Shown: one piece after another, positions 52,997 through 62,218 of the stretch | Layout of the letters: every line of letters begins with the position of its first letter | Numbering within the stretch: position 1 is the stretch's first letter | Assembly: GCF_902859945.1 (NCBI RefSeq) | Contig: NZ_CADIKL010000001.1 | Span: 186,001 to 250,000, forward strand | Source of the DNA: Paraburkholderia caffeinitolerans | Lineage (GTDB): Bacteria; Pseudomonadota; Gammaproteobacteria; Burkholderiales; Burkholderiaceae | Direction: 5' to 3' | DNA: 64,000 bases | Position numbers and translations under genes: made by a program | Notes under the pieces: generated by a model | Databases searched by the model: none | Told to the model about the DNA's origin: nothing | What the model saw: only the letters and a program-made list of their open reading frames with translations

Positions 52997-53848
52997 TCAG
53001 GCTGAGACCGCGCGGCAGTTCGAGCAGGGCACTTGGGTGAGCACACGCTGGTCGGGATCGGCTTGCAGGCTGACCGCCGAAAGCCGCGCGCCCCATACGC
53101 AGCCCGAGTCGAGGCCGATCAGGTTTTCGCGCAGCGTGAGGCCGAGCGCTGCCCAATGGCCGAACACCACGGTGGCGTTATCGGTCTTGCGCCCCGGCAC
53201 GTCGAACCACGGCATGAAACCCGGCGGCGCGGAATCGAGCCCGCCGCTCGTGGAGAAGTCCATCGCGCCATCGGCGTTGCAAAAGCGCATGCGCGTGAGC
53301 GCGCTGCAGGTGATGCGCAACCGCTCGATTCCCTTCAGATTCTTCGACCAGCGGTTGGGCTCGTTGCCGTAGAGGCCGGCTAGCGCTTCTTTCCAGTTAT
53401 CGCCGCGCAGCGCCTTTTCGAGGTCGCGCGCGAGTTCCAGCGTGAGCTCGACATCCCACTGCGGCAGCACGCCAGCGTGCACCATCAGCATGCCCTGGTC
53501 GTAATGCGCGATCGGACGATGACGCACCCAGTGCAGGAGATCATCAGCATCGGGAGCGCTGAGGATGTCGTCGATAGTGTCGCCCTTCTTCGACTTGCGG
53601 ATGCCCGCCGACACGGAAAGCAGGTGCAGATCGTGATTGCCGAGCACCGCGACGGCACGGTCGCCGAGTGCGATCACCTCGCGCAACGTCTCGAGAGAAT
53701 CGGGACCGCGATTGATGAGATCTCCCGCGAACCAGAGCGGGGTGTCGGCGGAAGGGCCGGCCTTGGCAAGCAGTTCGCGAAATGGGGTAAGACAGCCTTG
53801 AAGATCGCCGAAGGCGAGAGGCGGCGGAAACGGCGCGTGCTTGGTCAT
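52997..53848 (-). CDS. apaH: Symmetrical bis(5'-nucleosyl)-tetraphosphatase ApaH
   Basis: The 283-residue metallophosphatase has the calcineurin-like blocks FGDLQGCLTPF, GDLINRGPDSLE and GNHDLHLL. ApaH splits diadenosine tetraphosphate to two ADP and can remove Np4-type RNA caps. It marks the left border of the O-antigen locus in Burkholderia and is divergent from rmlB here. Confidence 0.96.
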   Translation of the reverse strand: MTKHAPFPPPLAFGDLQGCLTPFRELLAKAGPSADTPLWFAGDLINRGPDSLETLREVIALGDRAVAVLGNHDLHLLSVSAGIRKSKKGDTIDDILSAPDADDLLHWVRHRPIAHYDQGMLMVHAGVLPQWDVELTLELARDLEKALRGDNWKEALAGLYGNEPNRWSKNLKGIERLRITCSALTRMRFCNADGAMDFSTSGGLDSAPPGFMPWFDVPGRKTDNATVVFGHWAALGLTLRENLIGLDSGCVWGARLSAVSLQADPDQRVLTQVPCSNCRAVSA

Positions 53849-54240
53849 CGAAACGAAAACAGGTGCGGATCAGCTGCGGGTGAGCGTGACGGAGTGTCTG
53901 GGCAAAAAAGCGACGGTATCACAGGAAAACGATTGCAGTATGAGCGCGGCTGAATTGTCTGGTTTGTTCGGATGCAAATTGACGCAGCCGGGCAGTTGAA
54001 TATTTACGTGCCGGAGCGAAAGAGTGAGAAATTGTCAAGCTGTTTCAAGATGTTAGGGGTATGGCTTTCGCTCAAGCTGCCCGTATAATTGCTGTTACAA
54101 AATCAGAGTCAAAGTATGCCGTGTGGATAAATTCAGGCGTTAGCCCGCCTGAAGTCCACTTCACAGCATTCTTTCGAGCGTCTGGCCACGGGGGTATGCG
54201 CCAGACCAGCCTCCAATCTCGCGTCAAAAAAGGGAGTTCC
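53849..54240. other. Divergent intergenic region apaH-rmlB with likely O-antigen promoter
   Basis: This 392-bp region is distinctly AT-rich for the genome, which is common at O-antigen locus borders. A perfect TATAAT is at 54084-54089 on the plus strand, about 150 bp before rmlB, but the -35 region is poor. No JUMPstart-like element or small gene was recognised. The long leader could hold regulatory RNA structure. Confidence 0.45.
54084..54089 (+). promoter_or_regulatory. Candidate -10 box of the O-antigen operon
   Basis: TATAAT matches the sigma-70 -10 consensus and lies in AT-rich sequence upstream of rmlB. No hexamer close to TTGACA is found 16-18 bp upstream, so it may need an activator. 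Confidence 0.4.
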
Positions 54241-55296
54241 ATGATCCTGGTAACGGGCGGTGCCGGCTTTATCGGCGCCAACTTTGTGCTTGACTGGTTC
54301 CGTCAATCCGACGAAGCCGTTCTGAACGTAGACAAGCTGACCTACGCAGGTAATCTTGGGACGTTGCAGTCGCTGCAGGGCAATCCGAAGCACGTGTTCG
54401 CGCGCGTGGACATCTGCGATCGCGCCGCGCTCGACGCGCTGTTCGCCGAACACAAGCCGCGCGCAGTCCTGCATTTCGCCGCGGAAAGCCACGTCGACCG
54501 CTCGATTCATGGCCCGGCCGACTTTGTCCAGACCAATGTGGTGGGCACCTTCACGCTGCTCGAAGCCACGCGCCAGTACTGGAACGCCCTGCCCGGGGCA
54601 GAGAAGGCCGCCTTCCGCTTCCTGCACGTGTCCACGGACGAAGTGTTCGGCTCGCTGTCGACAACCGACCCGCAATTCTCCGAAACCACCCCGTATGCCC
54701 CGAACAGCCCGTACTCGGCCACCAAGGCCGGGTCGGACCATCTCGTGCGCGCATATCACCACACATACGGGCTGCCGGTGCTGACCACGAACTGCTCGAA
54801 CAACTACGGTCCGTACCAGTTCCCCGAAAAGCTCATTCCGCTGATGATTGCCAACGCGCTCGCCGGCAAGCCGCTGCCTGTGTACGGCGACGGCCAGAAC
54901 GTGCGCGACTGGCTCTACGTGGGCGACCACTGCAGCGCGATCCGCGAAGTGCTCGCGCGCGGCCAGTCCGGCGAGACCTACAACGTGGGCGGCTGGAACG
55001 AGAAGAAGAATCTCGAGGTCGTGCACACGCTGTGCGATTTGCTCGACGAGATGCGGCCGAAGGCTGCGGGGTCGTATCGCGACCAGATCACCTATGTGGC
55101 GGACCGTGCCGGCCACGATCGCCGCTACGCGATCGACGCGCGCAAGCTTGAGCGCGAGCTCGGCTGGAAGCCCGCCGAGACGTTTGAAACGGGCTTGCGC
55201 AAGACGGTACTCTGGTATCTGGACAATCACGCGTGGGTGGCCGGTGTGCAGTCGGGCGAATACCAGAATTGGGTGGCAAAGCACTATGCCGCATGA
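54241..55296 (+). CDS. rfbB: dTDP-glucose 4,6-dehydratase
   Basis: The 351-residue SDR enzyme makes dTDP-4-keto-6-deoxyglucose. [14 protein letters not shown] binds [14 protein letters not shown] carries the catalytic Thr-Asp-Glu, and [11 protein letters not shown] is the YxxxK pair. The ATG at 54241 directly precedes the NAD-binding strand. It opens the rml set (rmlB-D-A-C) for dTDP-L-rhamnose, and its end overlaps rmlD by 11 bp. Confidence 0.97.
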   Translation: MILVTGGAGFIGANFVLDWFRQSDEAVLNVDKLTYAGNLGTLQSLQGNPKHVFARVDICDRAALDALFAEHKPRAVLHFAAESHVDRSIHGPADFVQTNVVGTFTLLEATRQYWNALPGAEKAAFRFLHVSTDEVFGSLSTTDPQFSETTPYAPNSPYSATKAGSDHLVRAYHHTYGLPVLTTNCSNNYGPYQFPEKLIPLMIANALAGKPLPVYGDGQNVRDWLYVGDHCSAIREVLARGQSGETYNVGGWNEKKNLEVVHTLCDLLDEMRPKAAGSYRDQITYVADRAGHDRRYAIDARKLERELGWKPAETFETGLRKTVLWYLDNHAWVAGVQSGEYQNWVAKHYAA

Positions 55297-56185
55297 TGCA
55301 CCGCCAACCATTCTGGTAACTGGCAAGAGTGGGCAGGTTGGATTCGAGCTGCGCCGAAGCCTTGCGCCGCTCGGCCGGGTCATTGTCTGCGATCGTACGC
55401 AGTGCGATCTCGCCGACCCTGATGGGCTGCGGCGAGTCGTGCGCGACGCGCGCCCGGATGTGATCATCAATGCCGCCGCGTATACGGCCGTAGACAAGGC
55501 CGAATCCGACGAGGCGACGGCTTTCGCGATCAACGGCATCGCCCCGGGCATTCTCGCGGAGGAAGCGAAGGCGCTGGGCGCCATGCTTGTGCATTACTCC
55601 ACGGATTACGTGTTTGACGGCACGAAGGCGTCGCCGTACGTCGAGACCGACGAGACCAACCCTCGTTCCGTGTACGGCAAGAGCAAGCTCGCCGGTGAAC
55701 GCGCGGTAATGGCTGCCGGTGCTAATGTGCTGGTGCTGCGAACTTGCTGGGTGGCCGGCGTCCACGGCGCAAATTTTGCTAAGACAATGCTTAGGCTCGC
55801 GCGCGAACGTGATGCCCTGCGTGTGGTTGCCGACCAGTTCGGCGTGCCGACGACCGCCGCGTTGATCGCAGACGTCACGGCGCACATCGTGCGCCGTCAT
55901 CGCTCGACACCTGTTGTCACGGGGATCTATCACTTGGCGGCCGCTGGCGAGACGAACTGGCGCGACTACGCAGCAGAAGTCTTGCGCTGCGCCGAAGCGC
56001 TGGGTGTCGAACTCAGGGTGCAGCCTGATGACGTGCAGGCAATTGCCTCGAGCGAGTATCCGGCGCCTGCGCCGCGGCCCGCCAACTCTAGGCTCGATAC
56101 CCGGAAATTACGCGCAACGTTCGACGTGCATCTGCCCGATTGGCGAGATGGCGTGCGTCACCTGCTTGAGTCGATACTGGCGTGA
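55286..56185 (+). CDS. rfbD: dTDP-4-dehydrorhamnose reductase
   Basis: This 299-residue SDR reductase performs the last step to dTDP-L-rhamnose. [15 protein letters not shown] binds NADPH, and [22 protein letters not shown] with [10 protein letters not shown] holds the catalytic Tyr-Lys. The ATG at 55286 lies inside the end of rmlB. Placement of rmlD directly after rmlB differs from the more common B-A-C-D order. Confidence 0.96.
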   Translation: MPHDAPPTILVTGKSGQVGFELRRSLAPLGRVIVCDRTQCDLADPDGLRRVVRDARPDVIINAAAYTAVDKAESDEATAFAINGIAPGILAEEAKALGAMLVHYSTDYVFDGTKASPYVETDETNPRSVYGKSKLAGERAVMAAGANVLVLRTCWVAGVHGANFAKTMLRLARERDALRVVADQFGVPTTAALIADVTAHIVRRHRSTPVVTGIYHLAAAGETNWRDYAAEVLRCAEALGVELRVQPDDVQAIASSEYPAPAPRPANSRLDTRKLRATFDVHLPDWRDGVRHLLESILA

Positions 56186-56190
56186 AATAT

Positions 56191-57069
56191 ATGAGAAAAG
56201 GCATCATCCTAGCGGGCGGGTCAGGTACTCGGCTCTATCCGATCACCCGTTCCGTTTCAAAGCAACTGCTGCCGGTGTACGACAAGCCGATGATCTACTA
56301 TCCGCTGTCGACGCTGATGCTCGCGGGTATTCGCGACATCCTGATCATTTCGACGACGGAAGACACTTCGCGCTTCTCGGAGATGCTCGGCGACGGTAGC
56401 AACTGGGGCATCAATCTTCAGTATGCCGTGCAGCCTTCGCCCGATGGGCTCGCGCAGGCGTTCGTGATCGGACGCGACTTCGTTGGCGGAGATCCCTCGG
56501 CGCTCATTCTCGGCGACAACATTTTTCACGGCCACGATCTCGTGCGTCAGTTACAGCGCGCCAACGCATGCACTGAGGGTGCGACAGTCTTCGCATACCA
56601 TGTGCAGGACCCGGAGCGTTACGGCGTCGTAGAGTTCGACGATGCCATGCGTGCGCAGTCGTTGCAGGAGAAGCCGCTCAAGCCGCGGTCGAGCTATGCG
56701 GTGACTGGCCTGTACTTCTACGACCACCAGGTCTGCGATATCGCTGCGGACATCAAACCCTCGGTGCGTGGCGAACTCGAGATTACGGACGTCAACCAGC
56801 GATACCTCGAACTTGGGCAACTGGATGTGGAAATCATGGGTCGCGGCTACGCTTGGCTCGATACTGGCACGCACGACTCGTTGCTCGAAGCGTCGAGCTT
56901 CATCGCGACCTTGCAGAAGCGTCAAGGCTTGATGGTTGCGTGTCCTGAGGAAATCGCCTATCGGGCCAAGTGGATCAGCGCGGAGCAGGTCGACCGCCTC
57001 GCGCAGCCGCTGCTCAAGAGCGGCTACGGGCGATACCTGAAGCGTATCCTGGCCGAAACGATCAAGTAG
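56191..57069 (+). CDS. rfbA: Glucose-1-phosphate thymidylyltransferase
   Basis: The 292-residue nucleotidyltransferase makes dTDP-glucose. [20 protein letters not shown] is the nucleotide loop, followed by [17 protein letters not shown] and [12 protein letters not shown] use the ATG at 56191; a GTG at 56182 overlapping the rmlD stop would add three residues. It is part of the rml operon. Confidence 0.97.
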   Translation: MRKGIILAGGSGTRLYPITRSVSKQLLPVYDKPMIYYPLSTLMLAGIRDILIISTTEDTSRFSEMLGDGSNWGINLQYAVQPSPDGLAQAFVIGRDFVGGDPSALILGDNIFHGHDLVRQLQRANACTEGATVFAYHVQDPERYGVVEFDDAMRAQSLQEKPLKPRSSYAVTGLYFYDHQVCDIAADIKPSVRGELEITDVNQRYLELGQLDVEIMGRGYAWLDTGTHDSLLEASSFIATLQKRQGLMVACPEEIAYRAKWISAEQVDRLAQPLLKSGYGRYLKRILAETIK

Positions 57070-57076
57070 AAAATCG

Positions 57077-57649
57077 ATGAATCTGACGCTTACACGTACT
57101 GCGCTTTCCGATGTGATGATCCTCGAGCCGAAGGTGTTCGGCGACGATCGTGGTTTTTTCTTCGAGAGCTTCAATGCGAAGACCTTTGAAGTAGCCACTG
57201 GATTGAAGAGGGAATTCGTCCAGGATAACCACTCACGCTCCGCGCGCGGCGTGCTGCGCGGGCTGCATTATCAGGTCCAGCATCCGCAGGGCAAGCTCGT
57301 GCGCGTGATCGCCGGCGAAGTCTTCGACGTCGCTGTGGACATCCGCAAGCAATCGCCTACGTTTGGCAAGTGGGTCGGTGTCACGCTGTCCGCGGAAAAC
57401 AAGCGGCAACTCTGGGTTCCGGAAGGCTTTGCGCACGGCTTCGTTGTGGTGTCCGAGCATGCGGAATTTCTCTACAAGACCACAGATTACTGGTACCCAG
57501 AGCACGAGCGCAGCTTGTTGTGGAGTGATCCCGATCTCGCGATCGAGTGGCCCGTCGACGGTCAGCCGCAGGTTGCAGCAAAGGATGCGGCGGGCAAACG
57601 TCTTTCAGAGGCCGAAGTGTTCGAAAGTGAACTGGCGCTCGGTCACTAG
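57077..57649 (+). CDS. rfbC: dTDP-4-dehydrorhamnose 3,5-epimerase
   Basis: This 190-residue cupin is RmlC. FFFESFNAKTFEVATG is at the start, QDNHSRSARGVLRGLHYQ has the catalytic His region, and PEGFAHGFVV closes the active site. It epimerises C3 and C5 of dTDP-4-keto-6-deoxyglucose. It begins 7 bp after rmlA. Confidence 0.97.
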   Translation: MNLTLTRTALSDVMILEPKVFGDDRGFFFESFNAKTFEVATGLKREFVQDNHSRSARGVLRGLHYQVQHPQGKLVRVIAGEVFDVAVDIRKQSPTFGKWVGVTLSAENKRQLWVPEGFAHGFVVVSEHAEFLYKTTDYWYPEHERSLLWSDPDLAIEWPVDGQPQVAAKDAAGKRLSEAEVFESELALGH

Positions 57650-57718
57650 TCGAGGCGCCCTGTGTGCCCCGACGGATTGCACGGTGGGTGACGCAGCGGC
57701 TTGGATGAAGAGATTTGA

Positions 57719-59152
57719 ATGAATGAAGAGGGTCTTGTGAAATTGATACCTGTAATCTTGTGCGGCGGCGCGGGTTCGCGTTTGTGGCCCGTCTCCCGCG
57801 AACTGCATCCGAAGCCTTTCATGCGTCTGGCCGATGGCCAGAGCCTGCTGCAGAAGGCTTTCCTTCGCGCCGTGGATTTGCCCGGCGTGGAAGAGGTGCT
57901 GACTGTCACGAATCGCGAACTGTTTTTCAAGACGGAAGACGATTTCCGTGAAGTGAATCATGGCAACCGAGCCACGTCGTTCATTCTCGAGCCGTTCGGC
58001 CGCAACACGGCGGCCGCCGTTGCGGCGGCCGCGCTGCGCGTTGCGGCAACGCATGGTCCTGACGCGACCATACTCGTGCTGGCGGCGGACCATTTGATTG
58101 CCGACCAGAGCGCCTTTGCGGCCGCCGTGAAGCGCGCGCAGGAACTGGCTGCTACCGGCAAGGTGGTGACGTTCGGCATTCGCCCGGAAGCCCCTGAAAC
58201 CGGCTACGGCTACATCGAGGCCGAGGGTGACAAGGTGCTGCGATTCGTCGAAAAGCCTTCGCTCGAGAAGGCGCGCGAATACGTGGAATCGCAGCGCTTC
58301 CTGTGGAATTCCGGCATGTTCTGCTTCACTGCAGCGGCGATTTTGCGCGAGTTCAAACAGCACGCGAAAGACATTCTCGAAGCAACTGAAGCGTGCCTCG
58401 CGGAGTCGCGCGTAGCGCAGGCCAACGGCTGGACTCAGGTCGAGCTGACGGCGTCCGGTTTCTCGAAGGTGCGCGAGGATTCGCTTGACTACGCGATCAT
58501 GGAGCGCTGTGCGCAGGCGGCGGTCGTGCCTTGCACGATTGGCTGGAGCGACGTGGGTTCGTGGGCGGCCGTCAGCGAATTGGCCAAAGCTGATGCGGAG
58601 GGCAACCGCGTGGAGGGCGAAGCGCTCCTGCATGACGTCCAGAACTGCTATTTCATGAGTCAGGACCGTCTGATCGGCGCGGTCGGTGTCGAAGACCTGA
58701 TTGTCATCGACACGCCCGACGCACTGCTGGTGGCGAACCGCCATCGCACGCAAGACGTCAAGCACGTCTATGCAACGCTAAAGGCGCGCGGTCACGAGGC
58801 ATACAAGGTGCACCGCACGGTGCATCGCCCTTGGGGCACATACACTGTTCTGGAAGAGGGCACGCGCTTCAAGATCAAGCGTATCGAAGTGCGTCCCGGC
58901 GCGAGCTTGAGCCTGCAGATGCACCACCACCGCAGTGAGCACTGGATAGTCGTGAGCGGCATGGCGAAGGTGGTCAACGGCGATCAGGAGCTCTTCATCT
59001 CGACAAACGAGTCGACGTATATCCCTGCCGGGCATAAGCATCGCCTTGAAAATCCTGGCGTGATCGATCTCGTGATGATCGAAGTACAGAGTGGCGAGTA
59101 CCTGGGCGAAGACGATATCGTTCGCTTTCAGGATATCTACGGGCGCGCCTGA
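57719..59152 (+). CDS. manC: Mannose-1-phosphate guanylyltransferase/mannose-6-phosphate isomerase
   Basis: The 477-residue bifunctional enzyme has an N-terminal nucleotidyltransferase (VILCGGAGSRLWPVSRELHPK and FVEKPSLEKAREYV) and a C-terminal cupin isomerase domain with RPWGTYTVLEEG and LQMHHHRSEHWIVV. It feeds GDP-mannose and derived sugars such as GDP-D-rhamnose, fucose or 6-deoxy-talose. The ATG at 57719 is used; a GTG at 57737 is an alternative start. It may serve both the O-antigen and the EPS, since no other GDP-mannose gene is in the window. Confidence 0.94.
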   Translation: MNEEGLVKLIPVILCGGAGSRLWPVSRELHPKPFMRLADGQSLLQKAFLRAVDLPGVEEVLTVTNRELFFKTEDDFREVNHGNRATSFILEPFGRNTAAAVAAAALRVAATHGPDATILVLAADHLIADQSAFAAAVKRAQELAATGKVVTFGIRPEAPETGYGYIEAEGDKVLRFVEKPSLEKAREYVESQRFLWNSGMFCFTAAAILREFKQHAKDILEATEACLAESRVAQANGWTQVELTASGFSKVREDSLDYAIMERCAQAAVVPCTIGWSDVGSWAAVSELAKADAEGNRVEGEALLHDVQNCYFMSQDRLIGAVGVEDLIVIDTPDALLVANRHRTQDVKHVYATLKARGHEAYKVHRTVHRPWGTYTVLEEGTRFKIKRIEVRPGASLSLQMHHHRSEHWIVVSGMAKVVNGDQELFISTNESTYIPAGHKHRLENPGVIDLVMIEVQSGEYLGEDDIVRFQDIYGRA

Positions 59153-59154
59153 AA

Positions 59155-59979
59155 ATGGTTGAACTCGTCTCGACGAATCGCACGGGTGACGATGTCGCCG
59201 CTCATACGCCGGTCGACGATCTGCTTGTTGGCCTCAAGGCGACGCGGATCTGGGGCACGCTCGGGTGGCATGACATCAGGCAGCGTTACCGCCGCTCGAT
59301 CATCGGTCCATTCTGGTTCACGCTGAGCACGGCGATCATGGTCATCGTGCTGGGCGCGCTGTATTCGACGCTGCTGCATCAGGAAATTTCCAACTATCTG
59401 CCGTATCTCGCCGTGGGGCTGGTGGTGTGGCAGTACCTCGGATCGATGGCGAACGAAGGGTGCATGTCCTTCATTGGCTCGGCTTATCTGATCAAGCAGA
59501 TACGGATTCCGCTAACCGTCCATGTGTGCCGCATCGCATGGCGCAACTTCGTCATTCTCCTGCACAGCCTGCCGGTCATCATCGTCCTGATGGTGAGCTT
59601 CGGCAAATGGCCGACGGTGGAAATGCTGCTGGTGCCGATTGGTCTTGCGCTGCTGTTTTTGCATGGCGTTTGGCTGGGCGTCGCGCTTGGCGTGTTGTGC
59701 GCGCGCTTTCGCGATATTCCACCGATCGTGACGAATCTGGTTCAGGTCGTGTTCTTCTTTACGCCGGTGATGTGGTCACCGGAGATCCTGAAGAATCGTG
59801 CCTGGGTCGCCGAATACAACCCCCTTTATCACCTGATCGAAACGATCCGTGCGCCGCTTACGGGACGCCCGATTTACTGGGAGTCCTGGGCATGGTCAGT
59901 CGGCCTGCTTGTGGTCGGTTTCGCTTTCGCGCAGTACCTCATGCGCAAGTACCGCGACCGGGTTCCTTACTGGCTTTGA
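59155..59979 (+). CDS. wzm: ABC transporter permease for O-antigen export (Wzm)
   Basis: This 274-residue membrane protein is of the ABC-2 type, with six predicted spans. WHDIRQRYRRSIIGPFWFTLS near the N-terminus and FRDIPPIVTNLVQVVFFFTPVMW near the end are typical of Wzm. It forms the membrane channel that exports complete undecaprenyl-linked O-polysaccharide. It starts 2 bp after manC and the ATPase gene follows after 4 bp. Confidence 0.94.
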   Translation: MVELVSTNRTGDDVAAHTPVDDLLVGLKATRIWGTLGWHDIRQRYRRSIIGPFWFTLSTAIMVIVLGALYSTLLHQEISNYLPYLAVGLVVWQYLGSMANEGCMSFIGSAYLIKQIRIPLTVHVCRIAWRNFVILLHSLPVIIVLMVSFGKWPTVEMLLVPIGLALLFLHGVWLGVALGVLCARFRDIPPIVTNLVQVVFFFTPVMWSPEILKNRAWVAEYNPLYHLIETIRAPLTGRPIYWESWAWSVGLLVVGFAFAQYLMRKYRDRVPYWL

Positions 59980-59983
59980 AATC

Positions 59984-60733
59984 GTGAGTTCATCCATTGT
60001 CGCACGGGAAATCTCAGTTGCATTTCCCATCTACGAAAACTCGCACCGGTCGCTGAAGAAGGCCGTGCTCAATCTCACCACGGGTGGCCGCATTGGTCAG
60101 GATGCGGGCCGCCACGCGGTTGTGACAGCGCTCGATACGCTGAGTTTCAGCATCCACGACGGCGAGCGCGTCGGACTGGTCGGCCATAACGGTTCCGGCA
60201 AGACCACCTTGCTGCGCACGCTGTCGGGCGTCTATGCGCCCGTCAGCGGGAGCCTCGAAATGCGAGGCAAGGTGGCCTCGTTGCTTGACGTGTCGATGGG
60301 GCTCGACCCTGACGCGACGGGCTTCGAGAACATCTATCTGCGTGGCATTCTCGACGGGCTCAAGCCGGCCACCATTCGCAGCAAGGTCGACGAGATCGCC
60401 GATTTCAGCGAACTTGGGGAGTATCTGAACCTGCCGGTGCGTACGTACTCGAGCGGGATGATGTTGCGGCTGGCTTTCGCCATCTCGACCAGCGTCGAGG
60501 CCGATATCCTGATCATGGACGAATGGCTGAGCGTGGGCGATGCAGACTTCAGCGCGAAGGCGCGCAAACGTCTCGATGTGCTCGTGGGCAATGCGTCGAT
60601 TCTCATCGTGGCGACGCATGACCCAAAGCTGATTTCACGCGTGTGCACCCGCCGCATCGAAATGCAGCATGGCCGCATCGTGTCTGATGCGCCGGTGGAA
60701 GCTGAGCCGGCCGACGCGAACGACGAAATATAA
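59984..60733 (+). CDS. wzt: ABC transporter ATP-binding protein for O-antigen export (Wzt)
   Basis: The 249-residue ATPase has Walker A GHNGSGKTTLL, the signature YSSGMMLRLAFA and Walker B DILIMDEWLSVGD. Translation begins at a GTG (59984) because the wzm stop is just before it. It lacks the C-terminal carbohydrate-binding extension found in Wzt proteins that read a capped O-antigen end. Export here is thus probably not coupled to a terminal modification. Confidence 0.94.
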   Translation: MSSSIVAREISVAFPIYENSHRSLKKAVLNLTTGGRIGQDAGRHAVVTALDTLSFSIHDGERVGLVGHNGSGKTTLLRTLSGVYAPVSGSLEMRGKVASLLDVSMGLDPDATGFENIYLRGILDGLKPATIRSKVDEIADFSELGEYLNLPVRTYSSGMMLRLAFAISTSVEADILIMDEWLSVGDADFSAKARKRLDVLVGNASILIVATHDPKLISRVCTRRIEMQHGRIVSDAPVEAEPADANDEI

Positions 60734-60835
60734 CCGCACCGCACTGCGCTCGTCAGAGGCGGGCCGGAGCGCAAAGGGCGCGCGGAGCGAAATCGCCTTG
60801 ACGTCCTTTGCAGTCAACATCATTACGGATTCGTT

Positions 60836-62218
60836 ATGCGAGCTGATCATCCCTTGCTTCGCTGCGGGACACGCGCGATGTCCTACCAGCCATTTCGCAC
60901 ACTTAAAGGTGTGGTTGGCGGGTATATCGGTTATCCGATTGCGGAACGGCGCGAGCAGCGCAGCGTCACGCCCAAGGTCCACGAACTGGAGCGGCACTAC
61001 GCGCTACCCATGGCCCAGCGCCGGCAGATCGCCTTGCGCCGGCTCAGCGAGATTCTCCAGCTCGCGGGCGCCAAGGTGCCTTACTATCGCGACCTGTTTC
61101 GCGAAAAGCAGTTCGATCCTGCCAGCGTGCTTGACGATCCGGCTCGCCTCGAAGCATTGCCGTACCTGACCAAGGACATCATTCGCGAGCAAGGCGAGCG
61201 TCTCTATTCGCGTCCGCTCGCGGAACTGCGTCATCACGCGTGCAAGACGGGCGGGTCGACCGGGCTGTCGTGCACGATCTTCTACGATCAGGAAGCCGCC
61301 GACTACTCGTCGGCGGTTACGCGTTATGCACGGCTTCGCGCGGGCAGGCGTGCCTGGCGTTCGGAGTTGCACTTCGCCTGCCGGTTCCCCGACGCCGTCG
61401 TTCCACAATGGCCGTCGCGCGAGGATTTCAAGTGCTTCGCCAATAACCGCAGCAACATCTTCTTCGACCGCATCGACGACGTCGGCCTCGAAGAGGTCTG
61501 GCGTACGCTGCAGCTTCGCAAGCCGTACCTGGTGCACGCGCACCCATCGACGATCTACGCACTCGCTTGCTACATCGAGCGCAAGTACGGACCGAGCAAG
61601 ACGTTCGAGGTGTTCGAGTCGAGTGGCGAGCTGCTCGAGCCGCACATGCGCGAAGTGATTGGCCGCGCGCTGCAATGCCGCGTCATCGACCGTTACGGGC
61701 TCGCGGAGCTTGGTGTCATGGCATATGAGGTAGACGGTCATGAAGCGGGCTTCCAGATCTTCGAATCCGAAGGCTGGCCGGAAAACCGCGCGCAGCCGGA
61801 GCATTCGGACGGCGCGCGCGAACTCGTGTTCACCGGCTTCCGCAACCACCTGATGCCGCTTATCCGCTACGCGACGGGCGATCTTGCCGAGGTGGTCGAG
61901 CGAGACAACGGTTTTTTCCTGACCAATGTGGTTGGCCGTATTCACGACGTTGTGCCTATCAATGGCGTGGCGCATCCGACGCACCACATTCAGGACATGC
62001 TTGACCACCGCGTGGGCGGCATCCAGGAATTCCAGATCGATTTGCGCACCGAGCCCCCGACGCTGCGGATCGTATCTGAGCCCTGGGCGAACCAGGATGA
62101 TACGCTCGGCAAGCTTCGCGTATTCTGGGGCGAAGCTTTCAAGGTCGAATTCGTCGGCCACGATGGGCTGGTGCGGGTTGGCCAGCGCGCGAAATTCAGG
62201 CATGTGGTGACTGGATGA
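60836..62218 (+). CDS. Phenylacetate-CoA ligase-like protein (PaaK/CapK family)
   Basis: The 460-residue protein is an adenylate-forming enzyme of the PaaK/CapK type. CKTGGSTGLSCTIFYDQ is the phosphate loop, VIDRYGLAELGVMAYE lies in the core, and LIRYATGDLAEVV contains the conserved Asp. CapK-like proteins occur in capsule and O-antigen clusters, where their substrate is mostly unknown; activation of a carboxylic acid for sugar acylation is possible. The start may be the ATG at 60836 or at 60878 (MSYQPFR). A deacetylase-like gene overlaps its stop. Confidence 0.87.
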   Translation: MRADHPLLRCGTRAMSYQPFRTLKGVVGGYIGYPIAERREQRSVTPKVHELERHYALPMAQRRQIALRRLSEILQLAGAKVPYYRDLFREKQFDPASVLDDPARLEALPYLTKDIIREQGERLYSRPLAELRHHACKTGGSTGLSCTIFYDQEAADYSSAVTRYARLRAGRRAWRSELHFACRFPDAVVPQWPSREDFKCFANNRSNIFFDRIDDVGLEEVWRTLQLRKPYLVHAHPSTIYALACYIERKYGPSKTFEVFESSGELLEPHMREVIGRALQCRVIDRYGLAELGVMAYEVDGHEAGFQIFESEGWPENRAQPEHSDGARELVFTGFRNHLMPLIRYATGDLAEVVERDNGFFLTNVVGRIHDVVPINGVAHPTHHIQDMLDHRVGGIQEFQIDLRTEPPTLRIVSEPWANQDDTLGKLRVFWGEAFKVEFVGHDGLVRVGQRAKFRHVVTG

